Numbered from the stretch's first letter, positions 1 to 8,810 are shown. The stretch: DNA of 64,000 bases from Brevundimonas sp. (GCF_030682035.1 NZ_JAUXQZ010000025.1:248001-312000); one strand, 5' to 3'. Translations and numbers: made by a program. Notes: generated by a model not told the origin, from the letters alone.

Positions 1-1894
1 CGGCCTCGATCTTGGCCATGTCCAACACGTCGTTGATCAGCGAAAGCAGGTGCTGGCCTGACTTGAGAATATCGGCGGCGTATCCCTTGTATTTTGGATC
101 GCCCATCGGCCCGAACATCTCTCCCGCCATGATCTCTGAGAAGCCGTTAATGGCATTCAGCGGCGTGCGCAGCTCATGGCTCATATTGGCGAGGAATTCC
201 GACTTGGCCTGGTTGGCCGCCTCGGCCCGGGTCATGGCCACTTCGTATTTCCGCGCCAGCAGCGACAGCTTTTCCTCGCGATCCTCCAGCTCGGTGATGG
301 TGACGTACAGCCGTTCGGTCGCCCGCTGCCGCTCCGCCTCCTTCTGCTTGATGGCGGTGATATCGGCCGCCGTAACCACCGAGCCTCCATCAGAGGTGAA
401 GCGTTCGATCAGCTGCAGCCAGCGTCCGTCATGCAGCTCGATCTCGCGCGCGCCGGCCCGACCCCCGGTGGCCGGCTGGTCCGACTTGATGGCGAGGGCG
501 GCAATCTGGTTCAGATCCTGTTTGAACACGCCACGCCGCACCACGCCGGGCTCGAACGCGAAGGCGTCATGAAACGCCTCGTTCGACAGGATCAGCCGGC
601 CCTGCTTGTCGAACAGCACGAAGGCGTCCGATACGCTCTCGATCCCATCGCGCAGCCGGCCTTCGGCGGCCTGGGCATGGGCCTTGGCCCGGCGCGCCTC
701 GGTGGTGTCCAGGGCCACGCCCAGCACGCAGGTGAAGCCGTCGCCGCCACGGTCGCCACGCGCCTGTCCCCGGGCGTCGATCCATCGCGCCCGACCCTCG
801 GCGTCCGGCACCGGAAAGCTGACGTCGAAGGCTCCGAAGGTCTGGGCCTGACGCAGCGCGTGCAGCACCGCGTCATGATAGCGCGGATGGATCCGGGCCA
901 GGATTTCATCGGACGGAATCGGTCCGCTGCGCTCCAGCCCCATCAGCTCCGCCATATAGTCAGACACCGTGACCTGATCCATTTCGATGTCCCATTCCCA
1001 GACGCCGCAGCGGGCGGCCTCGACGGCGCCGCGAAAACGCCGTTCCGAGGCCGCCCATGCCCGGCTGATGCCCTGTTGACGGCGTTGCAGGAGCAGGGCC
1101 AGCAAGACGACGAAGGCGCCGATGCCGACCGGCGCTGTCAGGACCCAGACGTCGTCCAGAAGAGCGTCTGCGCCCGTGTTCACGGGGGTCGACGCCACGG
1201 CGATCAGGCCGGTACCACCGATCGGCGCCCCGGTCCGGCGGATCGACTGCTCCCCGACGGTCAGCGTCACGCCCCGCCCGTCGGGCGCGATCGGGGTTGA
1301 GCCCAGACCAATGGCGGCGCTGTTTGTTCGCGCCCCTGCGAGGACCGCATCGGGCCCCGACAGAACCCACAGGTCCACGCCTTCGCGACGGGCCAGCGAC
1401 GGCAGCGGCGCCCGGCCGACGATCCGGCTGCCGTCCGAAAGGTTTCGGGATACCAGGATGGCGCGACCGTCAGCGGACAGCAGGGGCCGACCCTCCGCCG
1501 CGGCGAAGGCGCGGCTATTGTCGCCCGCCGCCGCCAGCACGCGACCATCGTCCGCCACCACCGCAAAAGCCCGGCCCGGCGCCGCGGCCCGGGCGCGTTC
1601 GACGGCGATCCGCGGCTCGCCTACCGCAGCGCCGGCGCGAACCGCGGCCTCGACGGGCCCGACCCGCGTCTCGATCTCAAGCGCCAGCAGCCGCGCCTCG
1701 CGGTCCACGGCCGTCAGCCGCAGGGCGTCGGCCTCGTGGCCGGGCCGCGCCATCTCGCGGGCGAACAACAGAACATAGGCCGACACCGCCAGCGTCACGG
1801 TCAGTATGGCGATCCGTAACCATGGCGGGGGGGCCTTGCGCCGGTCCGCCGTACGCCGCCCCTCATTGGTTATGCGGCGCTCTTCACCCCGCAA
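1..1894 (-). CDS. PleC-like sensor histidine kinase (C-terminus outside window)
   Basis: A membrane histidine kinase, 631 residues visible and cut by the left edge before its ATPase domain. Seen: a membrane segment at about residues 26-46, an extracytoplasmic region, a second membrane segment at about 252-270, PAS-like domains at about 283-400 and 412-515, and a HisKA phospho-acceptor motif, MSHELRTPLNAINGFSEIM, with His573. This architecture and H-box resemble Caulobacter PleC, a cell-fate kinase/phosphatase acting on DivK and PleD; the PleC assignment is inference. The start is TTG at 1894: the frame closes with TAG 39 bases upstream, no ATG or GTG lies in between, and GGGGAG sits 6 bases before the TTG. 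Confidence 0.85.
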   Translation of the reverse strand, partial: MRGEERRITNEGRRTADRRKAPPPWLRIAILTVTLAVSAYVLLFAREMARPGHEADALRLTAVDREARLLALEIETRVGPVEAAVRAGAAVGEPRIAVERARAAAPGRAFAVVADDGRVLAAAGDNSRAFAAAEGRPLLSADGRAILVSRNLSDGSRIVGRAPLPSLARREGVDLWVLSGPDAVLAGARTNSAAIGLGSTPIAPDGRGVTLTVGEQSIRRTGAPIGGTGLIAVASTPVNTGADALLDDVWVLTAPVGIGAFVVLLALLLQRRQQGISRAWAASERRFRGAVEAARCGVWEWDIEMDQVTVSDYMAELMGLERSGPIPSDEILARIHPRYHDAVLHALRQAQTFGAFDVSFPVPDAEGRARWIDARGQARGDRGGDGFTCVLGVALDTTEARRAKAHAQAAEGRLRDGIESVSDAFVLFDKQGRLILSNEAFHDAFAFEPGVVRRGVFKQDLNQIAALAIKSDQPATGGRAGAREIELHDGRWLQLIERFTSDGGSVVTAADITAIKQKEAERQRATERLYVTITELEDREEKLSLLARKYEVAMTRAEAANQAKSEFLANMSHELRTPLNAINGFSEIMAGEMFGPMGDPKYKGYAADILKSGQHLLSLINDVLDMAKIEA

Positions 1895-1911
1895 GGCGCT
1901 CTCCCCAAAAG

Positions 1912-2099
1912 GATTCGACGTTGAACGGCGAATCTAGGCTGCGTCGCAGATTCCTGTCGAGGCTTGGTTAGAAGCCATCAACCTTTTGTGGCGCAGCCGA
2001 ACCTCGAATATTGTTCGTTCACGGTGAATCTACCTGAAACAGAAGATGTTTCAGAATCACCCTATAGTGACCGATTTCGCTCTAGGCGGCGCGCGATTC
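1912..2099. promoter_or_regulatory. Cluster of six GANTC (CcrM-type) sites upstream of the kinase
   Basis: GANTC occurs at 1912, 1930, 1949, 2026, 2054 and 2095, in and around the 187-base gap between the kinase start and the next gene. At this base composition fewer than one is expected. In Caulobacterales GANTC is methylated by CcrM, and clusters in promoters can link transcription to the cell cycle. That link is inference here. Confidence 0.5.
2034..2054. repeat. 7-bp inverted repeat in kinase upstream region
   Basis: The arms CTGAAAC (2034-2040) and GTTTCAG (2048-2054) flank a 7-base spacer and touch one GANTC site. It could be an operator or a weak hairpin near the end of the neighbouring gene. 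No T-run follows. Confidence 0.35.
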
Positions 2100-2657
2100 C
2101 CGCAGTGGCGCGGCGACGACGTCGGATGGCGCGGCCAACACGTCGGTGACTGACTTCAGCACGGACCGGGCCTCGCGGGCCAGCATCTGCATTTCGGGTG
2201 GCGCGTCGTCCGGCGCCTCATCGACCGAAGCGGCGAGCCGCTCGGCTAGCGCCATCAGACGCGGCGCAGCGGCGATAAGCCGGGCCTGGAATTCAATCTG
2301 ATCCGGGTCGCGGTCATATTCCGCGCCGGGCACCCGCCATCCGCCCCAGTCCGCCTGGTCGGTCACCACAACCGGATAGGTGCCGGGGAAGGGATGATGC
2401 GGGCAGTCGTCGGCGGTCTGCCACTTGTTGCGGGCCCGCATAAGCCGCCATGTCTCGCCGGTGTTCGCGGCGGGATCCTCGGTCGGCAACAGAAGTTCAT
2501 TGCTCAGGAACTCCCGGCCGAGGCCGACGTCATAGGTGACGCGGACGGGCTCCTCGAACCCCTTGGCCCAGACGGGCTGGACCTTCTCGATCTGGGCCCA
2601 GGCGCCGACGCATTCGACCCAGACCTTTTGTCCCTTCTGGAACTGCGCGCGCGCCAT
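2082..2657 (-). CDS. Conserved hypothetical protein
   Basis: A 191-residue protein with no signal peptide or membrane segment. The N-terminal part (KGQKVWVECVGAWAQIEKVQ) looks like a small beta-barrel or KOW/SH3-like fold; the C-terminal part is helical and acidic. I do not recognise a function. The start at 2657 is chosen because GGGAG lies 6 bases upstream; an ATG farther upstream at 2750 would add 31 residues of unlikely composition. It lies downstream of the CBS gene on the same strand, about 100 bases away. Confidence 0.7.
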   Translation of the reverse strand: MARAQFQKGQKVWVECVGAWAQIEKVQPVWAKGFEEPVRVTYDVGLGREFLSNELLLPTEDPAANTGETWRLMRARNKWQTADDCPHHPFPGTYPVVVTDQADWGGWRVPGAEYDRDPDQIEFQARLIAAAPRLMALAERLAASVDEAPDDAPPEMQMLAREARSVLKSVTDVLAAPSDVVAAPLRESRAA

Positions 2658-2760
2658 CCATGTCTCCCGATCCGAACATCGAGAGTGCGCCCCCGCGGGT
2701 GAACAGCCGGTTCCGGGATAGGGTGAAGCAGACGTAAACGCCGGCTTCACCCCGACGCCG

Positions 2761-3171
2761 TCAGGCGCGGGAAATGTCTTCCAGCGCTTCGCCCGTGTAT
2801 TTTTCCTTCACCCGGGTGGACAGGTCGCCCAGCGAGACGACGCCGACCAGACGGCTGTCCTTGTCCAGCACAGGCAGGCGGCGGATCTGTTTGGCGCCCA
2901 TGGAATCCAGAACGGTCTTCAAGTCATCGTCGGCATTGGCGGTGTGCGGATTGCGAGTGATGTATTCGACCACCGGCGCGCCTGCGGCCGCGCCCTGGGC
3001 CAAGGCCCGGACGGTCAGGTCCCGGTCGGTGATCGTACCGATCAGCGTGTCGCCGTCGGCCACCGGCATGAAGCCGAAGTCCCCGGCCGCCATGCGCGAG
3101 GCGACCTCCTGAACGGTGTCGCCGGGACGGGCGACCTGAACGTCCTTGCTCATTACATCGCGGATTTTCAT
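2761..3171 (-). CDS. CBS-domain protein
   Basis: A 136-residue cytoplasmic protein built of two CBS motifs (about residues 1-60 and 70-130), which together form one Bateman module that binds adenosine nucleotides. The repeated elements GFMPVADGDTLIGTITDRDL and RRLPVLDKDSRLVGVVSLGD are typical. There is no attached catalytic domain, as in many stand-alone alphaproteobacterial CBS proteins whose partner is unknown. An AAGGAG sits 7 bases before the ATG. It is divergent from the secreted repeat protein. Confidence 0.9.
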   Translation of the reverse strand: MKIRDVMSKDVQVARPGDTVQEVASRMAAGDFGFMPVADGDTLIGTITDRDLTVRALAQGAAAGAPVVEYITRNPHTANADDDLKTVLDSMGAKQIRRLPVLDKDSRLVGVVSLGDLSTRVKEKYTGEALEDISRA

Positions 3172-3335
3172 CGGTTGTCTCCTTGGATGGGTGCCGTGAA
3201 AACCCCTGTCTGCACTGCCGGTTCCGGTTCAGCCAGATGACTGTCAGACAACGAGGCCCTCAGGGTCGGGTCAGGCGTCGCGTGGTTTTCTGTGTCCACG
3301 GTCCACTGCGGATCGGAACGATGAGGACTACGACA

Positions 3336-3797
3336 ATGAAAACCGCCATGATCCGGAAGGCTTTGCTTTCCACGCTCGCGGCGACGGCGGTCATGACGGC
3401 CACGCCGGCGCTGGCCCAGCAGGTCACCTTCTCCATCGGCGTGGGTTCACCGGGCTACAGCCAGGGCTATGGCTACGACCGCTATGGCTACGACCGCGGC
3501 TACGGTTACGACCGTGGCTATGGCTACGATCGCGGCTATGGCCATGATCGGGGCTACGGCAATGACCTGCAGTACCGTGCCCAGCGTCTGGAGCAGCAGA
3601 TCAACCGTGTGGCCTACAACGGCCGCGTCAGCCGGGGCGAGGCTCAGCGCCTGAGCTGGGAAATGCAGCAGTACCGCAGCCTCGAATGGCGCTACGCCCG
3701 TGACGGCCGGCTGAGCCAGCGAGAGTACGCGGATCTGAGCTATCGTCTGGACCGGGTCCAGGCCCTGCTCCGGATGGACCGCCGCGACGGCTGGTAG
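3336..3797 (+). CDS. Secreted protein with YGYDRG repeats
   Basis: A 153-residue predicted exported protein. An N-terminal signal peptide ends near ALAQ, followed by a Gly/Tyr/Asp/Arg tandem repeat of period six residues (about 43-75), then a charged helical C-terminal half (about 76-153) with two similar helix pairs around GRVSRGEAQRL and GRLSQREYADL. The family is common in Caulobacterales and its function is unknown. The ATG at 3336 is preferred because it begins the signal peptide and AGGA is 8 bases upstream; an ATG at 3321 in frame is an alternative. A terminator follows. Confidence 0.75.
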   Translation: MKTAMIRKALLSTLAATAVMTATPALAQQVTFSIGVGSPGYSQGYGYDRYGYDRGYGYDRGYGYDRGYGHDRGYGNDLQYRAQRLEQQINRVAYNGRVSRGEAQRLSWEMQQYRSLEWRYARDGRLSQREYADLSYRLDRVQALLRMDRRDGW

Positions 3798-3819
3798 GTC
3801 TCCGCGCACGTGAACAGAG

Positions 3820-3850
3820 GGCCGCCCCGGCAACGGGGCGGCCTTTCGTT
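3820..3850 (+). terminator. Rho-independent terminator
   Basis: A ten-base GC-rich stem, GGCCGCCCCG (3820-3829) with CGGGGCGGCC (3834-3843), closes a GCAA loop and is followed by TTTCGTTTG. It ends the transcript of the repeat protein 22 bases after its stop codon. Confidence 0.85.
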
Positions 3851-3896
3851 TGTCCGGCTCTGCGGCTAAGCCGCAGCCACAAACCGGAGAACGACG

Positions 3897-5390
3897 ATGA
3901 CGGCGGCGAACGAGGCGAAGGCCATCCTGCAAAGGTTGGGTGTGAACGACGCCGTCTGGGGCGGGGCGTTGCCCACCCGCTCGCCGATCGACGGCTCCAG
4001 CGCCGGCGGTCTGGTCGAAACCGCCGATCTCGAAGGCGTCGTCGCCCGTTCGGTCGAGGCCTTCCATCAATGGAAACGCGTCCCCGCCCCGCGCCGCGGC
4101 GAACTGGTCCGCCTGCTGGGCGAGGAGTTGCGTGCCTCCAAGAACGACCTGGCCCGGCTGGTCACGCTTGAGGCGGGCAAGATCGTCTCCGAGGGCCTCG
4201 GCGAAGTGCAGGAGATGATCGACATCTGCGACTTCGCCGTCGGCCTGTCGCGTCAGATCTACGGCCTGACCATCGCCAGCGAACGCCCCGGCCACCACAT
4301 GCGCGAGACGTGGCAGCCGCTGGGGCCGGTGCTGGTCATCTCGGCCTTCAACTTCCCGGTCGCGGTCTGGGCGTGGAACGCCTGCCTTGCTCTCGTCTGC
4401 GGCGATCCGGTGATCTGGAAGCCGTCAGAGAAGACCCCGCTGACGGCGGTGGCGACGCAGGCCGTCTTCGACCGTGCCCTCGCTCGCTTCGGTAACGCGC
4501 CCGCCGGCGTGGGCCAGCTGGTCATCGGCGGCCGCGACGCCGGCGAGGCCCTCACTACGGATCCGCGCATCCCCCTGGTCTCCGCCACGGGCTCGACCCG
4601 CATGGGCCGCGCGGTAGCCCAGACCGTCGCCGCCCGCCTCGGCCGCAGCCTGCTCGAGCTCGGCGGCAACAACGCCATGATCGTCACGCCCAGCGCCGAC
4701 CTCGACATGGCCGTCCGCGCCATCGCCTTCTCCGCCGTCGGCACCTGCGGCCAGCGCTGCACCACCCTGCGTCGCCTGCTGGTGCATGAGAGCATCGCCG
4801 ACGCCCTCGTCGCCCGCCTCGCTGCCGCCTATGAAACCCTGCCGGTCGGCGATCCGCGCCGGGACGGCGTCCTGATCGGCCCGCTGGTGGACGAGGCCGC
4901 CGGCGCGGCCTTCGACGCAGCCCTGCGTCAGGTCGAGGCCGAGGGCGGCGAGATCGTCGTCGGCGGCAATCGCGTCGACCGCGACGGAGTCTACGTCCGC
5001 CCCGCCATCGTCCGCATGCCGGCCCAGAGCGCGGTGGTGCAGCACGAGACCTTCGCCCCCATCCTCTATGTCCTGACCTGGTCCGACTTCGATCAGGCGG
5101 TGGCGATGCAGAACGCCGTGCCCCAGGGCCTCAGCTCCTGTGTCTTCACCGACAGCGTCCGGGAGGCGGAAGGCTTCCTCTCGGCCTGGGGCTCTGACTG
5201 CGGCATCGCCAACGTCAACATCGGCCCGAGCGGCGCCGAGATCGGCGGGGCCTTCGGTGGCGAGAAGGACACTGGCGGCGGTCGTGAATCCGGCTCCGAC
5301 GCGTGGAAGACCTATATGCGCCGGCAGACCCAGACGGTGAATTTCAGCCGCGAATTGCCGCTGGCCCAAGGGGTGAAGTTCGACGTCTAG
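3897..5390 (+). CDS. ALDH7-type aldehyde dehydrogenase (piperideine-6-carboxylate / aminoadipate semialdehyde dehydrogenase-like)
   Basis: A 497-residue NAD-dependent aldehyde dehydrogenase of normal length. The catalytic cysteine is in GTCGQRCTT and the general-base glutamate in LELGGNNAM; the cofactor-binding SATGSTRMG and KPSEKTPLT segments are intact. GQRCTTLRRL and ELGGNN are typical of the ALDH7 (antiquitin/AmaB) group, which oxidises alpha-aminoadipate semialdehyde in lysine breakdown. The exact substrate is inferred from this resemblance. GGAGA lies 6 bases before the ATG. No other lysine-catabolic genes lie nearby. Confidence 0.85.
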   Translation: MTAANEAKAILQRLGVNDAVWGGALPTRSPIDGSSAGGLVETADLEGVVARSVEAFHQWKRVPAPRRGELVRLLGEELRASKNDLARLVTLEAGKIVSEGLGEVQEMIDICDFAVGLSRQIYGLTIASERPGHHMRETWQPLGPVLVISAFNFPVAVWAWNACLALVCGDPVIWKPSEKTPLTAVATQAVFDRALARFGNAPAGVGQLVIGGRDAGEALTTDPRIPLVSATGSTRMGRAVAQTVAARLGRSLLELGGNNAMIVTPSADLDMAVRAIAFSAVGTCGQRCTTLRRLLVHESIADALVARLAAAYETLPVGDPRRDGVLIGPLVDEAAGAAFDAALRQVEAEGGEIVVGGNRVDRDGVYVRPAIVRMPAQSAVVQHETFAPILYVLTWSDFDQAVAMQNAVPQGLSSCVFTDSVREAEGFLSAWGSDCGIANVNIGPSGAEIGGAFGGEKDTGGGRESGSDAWKTYMRRQTQTVNFSRELPLAQGVKFDV

Positions 5391-5404
5391 AGCACACCCC
5401 CACG

Positions 5405-5542
5405 CTATCGTCATTCCGGCGAAGGCCGGAACCCAGTGGCGCCGAAGGCGATCTGTTCAGGCAGGGTGTCCGCGACAGGTTCGCGCTCGCGCGCGCCGCG
5501 GGGTTCCGGGTCTCCGCTGCGCTTCGCCCGGAATGACGATAG
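5405..5542. repeat. Palindromic repeat element, GTCATTCCGG family
   Basis: Exact 15-base inverted ends, CTATCGTCATTCCGG (5405-5419) and CCGGAATGACGATAG (5528-5542), enclose about 108 bases with further short hairpins. It fills the gap between convergent genes. The right half is closely matched near 59721-59773. It is probably a non-coding, REP- or MITE-like element. Confidence 0.75.
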
Positions 5543-5545
5543 CGG

Positions 5546-6736
5546 TTAGAGCACCCGCGCCAGCGCCTCCGCCAGATCGCCCTTGCCGACCACCTCGACG
5601 TCTTCCAGCCCCAGCCAACCGGCCATCCGCCTTAGCTCCGCTGCCAGCCGCGAGGCCGTAACCGGCGTCGCGTCGGGCTCGCGCCACGCCGCCTGCACCA
5701 GCAGCGTCCCGGCCTTGCGGTCCGACTTCAGATCGACCCGCGCCGTGATCGCCTCATCCTCGAGGAAGGGCAGGACGTAGTAGCCGTGGGCCCGCTTGTG
5801 CGCGGGGGTGTAGATCTCCAGCCGCACCTTGACCCCGAACAGCCGCTCGGTCCGGTCGCGGGTCCAGATCAGATTGTCGAACGGCGACAGCAGGGCCGCG
5901 CCCGTCACCTTGCGCGGCGTCCGCGCCCCGGCGGCCAGATACGCCGGATGCCGCCAGCCCTTCACCGACACAGGCGTCAGCTCGCCGGCCTCGACCAACT
6001 CCGCGACCCGGTCGCGCGCATCGGCCAGCGGCAGGCGGAAATAGTCGCGCAGATCCGCCGCCGTCGCCACGCCCATCGCCCGCGCCGACATGCGGATCAG
6101 CTCGCGCTGGGCGTCGGCTTCGTCAGGCGTCGGCAGATCGACGATCCGGGCGGGCAGGGCGCGTTCGGTCAGGTCATAGACCCGCTCAAACCCGTTTCGC
6201 GTCTTCGTGGTGATCAGCCCGGCCCAGAACAGCCACTCCAACGCCCGCTTGCCGTCCGACCATGACCACCAGCCGGGCGCACCGCGCGGTCCTGTGGCGA
6301 AGTCGCCGCCGGTGACCGGCCCGCGCCGTTCGATCTCGGCCAGCACCCCGTCGATATAGTCGCGCTTCTCTCGTCCGAACCGCGAAAGCCCGGTCCACAT
6401 CGCCCCGCCCCGTGCCCGCGCCATCCGCCAGCGCAGCAGCGGCTGCATCTCCAGCGGCAGCAGCGAGGCTTCATGCCCCCAGTATTCGAACAGCCCCCGC
6501 CGCGCCCCCCAGGCCTCGGTCTCCAGCGCCTCGCGCGGATAGTCGCCCAGCCGCGAGAAGCCCGGCAGATAATGGGTCCGCGTCACCACATTGACGCTGT
6601 CGATCTGGATCACGCCCAGCCGCCGGGCGACATCCCGCACATGGCTGCGGCCGGCCGCGGCGGGCTGCGTGCGGCCGAACCCCTGGGCGGCCAGGGCGAT
6701 GCGGCGAGCGGTTTTGGTTGAGAGGGTGTCGGTCAC
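5546..6736 (-). CDS. YcaQ-like winged-helix protein (DNA crosslink repair glycosylase family)
   Basis: A 396-residue protein of the HTH_42/YcaQ family. Diagnostic segments are GVIQIDSVNVVTRTHYL near the N-terminus and LLSPFDNLIWTRDRTERLFG, YVLPFLEDEAITARVDLKSD in the C-terminal half. E. coli YcaQ unhooks interstrand DNA crosslinks; the activity of this member is inferred from family. Several winged-helix-like segments are predicted between residues 100 and 260. It is convergent with the aldehyde dehydrogenase gene and its stop lies just beyond the palindromic repeat. Confidence 0.85.
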   Translation of the reverse strand: MTDTLSTKTARRIALAAQGFGRTQPAAAGRSHVRDVARRLGVIQIDSVNVVTRTHYLPGFSRLGDYPREALETEAWGARRGLFEYWGHEASLLPLEMQPLLRWRMARARGGAMWTGLSRFGREKRDYIDGVLAEIERRGPVTGGDFATGPRGAPGWWSWSDGKRALEWLFWAGLITTKTRNGFERVYDLTERALPARIVDLPTPDEADAQRELIRMSARAMGVATAADLRDYFRLPLADARDRVAELVEAGELTPVSVKGWRHPAYLAAGARTPRKVTGAALLSPFDNLIWTRDRTERLFGVKVRLEIYTPAHKRAHGYYVLPFLEDEAITARVDLKSDRKAGTLLVQAAWREPDATPVTASRLAAELRRMAGWLGLEDVEVVGKGDLAEALARVL

Positions 6737-6802
6737 CCTCTCAACCTAGCGGTAGTTTCCCGGCGCGCCAGATGGACGGCGCGCCGGGATGGCGGAGATC
6801 GG

Positions 6803-8638
6803 CTACGGCGCCGCCCGCGCCGGCAAGCGCTGCGCCGCGCGGATCATCTGCACGAACTCGGCCCGCTCGCCGTAGGGGTCCTCGCCGCGGGCGCCCTGCG
6901 CCTGTTCCAGAACCGCGTCCCACTCGAAGCCATCGCCCAGCCAGGGATCGCCGCGCAGCCGCTGGCCGAAGGCGGCCACGGCGATGGCCCAGCGCGTGCT
7001 CTCGGGCGGCTGGGTGCTGATCCGGGCGCCGCCCGCATTCGACACCACCCGCTGCATCAGCTGCGAGTCGCGTTCGCCCGGCAGCTTGTAGCGGACCTTC
7101 ACAAAGCCGACCTCGCCGTACGGATCGCCGCCGCCGACGCCGAGGCCGTTGCGGTTCGCGGGGTAGTGCCGCTCACCCATCTGGCTCGGCCCGCCCACCG
7201 GAGTGATCTCATACAGGGCGGTGACCGAAGCGCCGGAACCCACCTCGCCGGCATCGACGCGGTCATTGTTGAAATCGGCCTCGTCGAGCAGCCGGGTCTC
7301 ATAGCCGATCAGCCGGTATTCGCTGACCCGGGCCGGGTTGAACTCCACCTGGATCTTGACGTCGTCGGCGATCGGGAAGGCGCCCCGGTCGAAGGCCGGA
7401 CCGAACAGCCGCCGGGCCTCGTTCAGGTCGTCGACATACGCCGCCGTTCCGTTCCCGGCCTGGGCGATGGTCTGCATCCGCGCGTCCTGATAGTTGCCGC
7501 GCCCGAAGCCGTAGACCGACAGATAGACGCCGGTTTCCCGCTTGGCGGCGACATAGTCCTCCAGCCGCAGATTGTCGGTGACGCCGACATTGAAGTCGCC
7601 GTCGGTGAACATCAGGATGCGGTTGACCCGGTCGCGGGCGAAGCTGGCCTCGGCCTGCTGATAGGCGTTGGTCATGCCGGTCGCCCCGGCCGTGCCGCCG
7701 GAGGCGTACAGGCTGGCCACGGCGCAGCGAAGCTTCAGCTTCTGGTTCCCCGGCGTCGGGGCCAGCCGCGTGCCCGCGCCCTCGGCGTAGAAGGTCACCG
7801 CCGCCGTGTCCTGCGGCCGCAGCCGGTCGATGATCAGGTTCATCGACTTCTGCGCCAGCGCCAGCTTGTCCGGGCTGTCCATCGAGCCCGACACATCGAC
7901 CAGGAAAGTCAGGTTCAGCGGCCGCCGCTCGTCCGCGGGCAGTTCGTAACCCTGTAGCGCGACATGGACGATCTGCCGCCCCGGCCCCCAAGGGGATTCA
8001 GTCACCGCCGTGGTGATGGCGAACGGTTGGGTCGACGCGGTCGGCCGCTCATAGCCGTAGTCGAAATAATTGATCAGCTCCTCGACCCGCACCGCATCGG
8101 CGGGCGGCGCGCGGCCCTCGTCCATGAAGCGCCGGACGTTGGCATAGCTGGCCGTGTCGACGTCGATCGAGAAGGTCGAGACGGGCTCGTCGGCGACCCG
8201 GCGCACCGGATTGGGGGTGGCGTCGGGGTAGCGTTCGGTGTCGGCGGGGCGGGGCGGGGAGATGATGCCGGGCTGCGGCGACGTAACCCGGGAACCGGTA
8301 ACCACGACTGCATTGGTCACAGGCGGCGGTGGAGCAGTCGGCGGCGGCGGCGGCGGTGGAGCGGGCGGGGGCGGTGGCATGGGCGCGACATAGGCGGGCC
8401 GCGCGCCCCCGACGGCCGGCGGGGCCATGCTGCGTGCCGCCGCATAGTCGGCATTCCGCTCTTCCGGCAGGGTGAAGCCGAACACGCGACAGGCGGCGGG
8501 GGAGACCACGCCGTCCGACGGCTTGTCGGGATCGATCGCCCTGCCCTCCTGGGCCATGACCGGCAGGGGCGCCATCGGGGCGGCGAGGGTCAGGCTGACC
8601 AGACCGACGAGGGCTCGTTGCAACGGACGTTTCGACAT
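6803..8638 (-). CDS. Exported VWA-domain protein (YfbK-like) with TonB-receptor-like VVVTGSR motif
   Basis: A 611-residue exported protein: signal peptide at residues 1-29, a proline-rich linker with runs of prolines at about 87-106, an N-terminal YfbK-type domain at about 145-195 (STFSIDVDTASYANVRR, EELINYFDYGY), a von Willebrand A domain with the MIDAS motif DVSGS at 248-252, and a C-terminal domain. YfbK-like proteins are thought to make metal-dependent protein contacts at the envelope. Residues 109-117 read NAVVVTGSR, the sequence usual at the mature N-terminus of TonB receptors. The start at 8638 has GGGGAG 7 bases upstream and begins the signal peptide. Confidence 0.88.
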   Translation of the reverse strand: MSKRPLQRALVGLVSLTLAAPMAPLPVMAQEGRAIDPDKPSDGVVSPAACRVFGFTLPEERNADYAAARSMAPPAVGGARPAYVAPMPPPPPAPPPPPPPTAPPPPVTNAVVVTGSRVTSPQPGIISPPRPADTERYPDATPNPVRRVADEPVSTFSIDVDTASYANVRRFMDEGRAPPADAVRVEELINYFDYGYERPTASTQPFAITTAVTESPWGPGRQIVHVALQGYELPADERRPLNLTFLVDVSGSMDSPDKLALAQKSMNLIIDRLRPQDTAAVTFYAEGAGTRLAPTPGNQKLKLRCAVASLYASGGTAGATGMTNAYQQAEASFARDRVNRILMFTDGDFNVGVTDNLRLEDYVAAKRETGVYLSVYGFGRGNYQDARMQTIAQAGNGTAAYVDDLNEARRLFGPAFDRGAFPIADDVKIQVEFNPARVSEYRLIGYETRLLDEADFNNDRVDAGEVGSGASVTALYEITPVGGPSQMGERHYPANRNGLGVGGGDPYGEVGFVKVRYKLPGERDSQLMQRVVSNAGGARISTQPPESTRWAIAVAAFGQRLRGDPWLGDGFEWDAVLEQAQGARGEDPYGERAEFVQMIRAAQRLPARAAP

Positions 8639-8810
8639 CGCGCATCTCCCCTTGGTTGTGTGGTCACCATGAGGCCGCCCGGCCTCGGGCGAAACTGTGG
8701 CGCGCGGGTCTGACGAAGCCTGACGGCCCATGTGGCGTCCAGGGACCGGTGAAGGGTGGCGCATCCCCGCGTCACCCCCCAGTATCCAGCGAGGCCGCAG
8801 GGGACGCGAG

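Noticed and set aside
3463..3565. Tandem repeats resembling a short CRISPR array
   Set aside because: The 18-base units are in frame, encode GYGYDR within a secreted protein and have no spacers. No CRISPR array was seen in the window.
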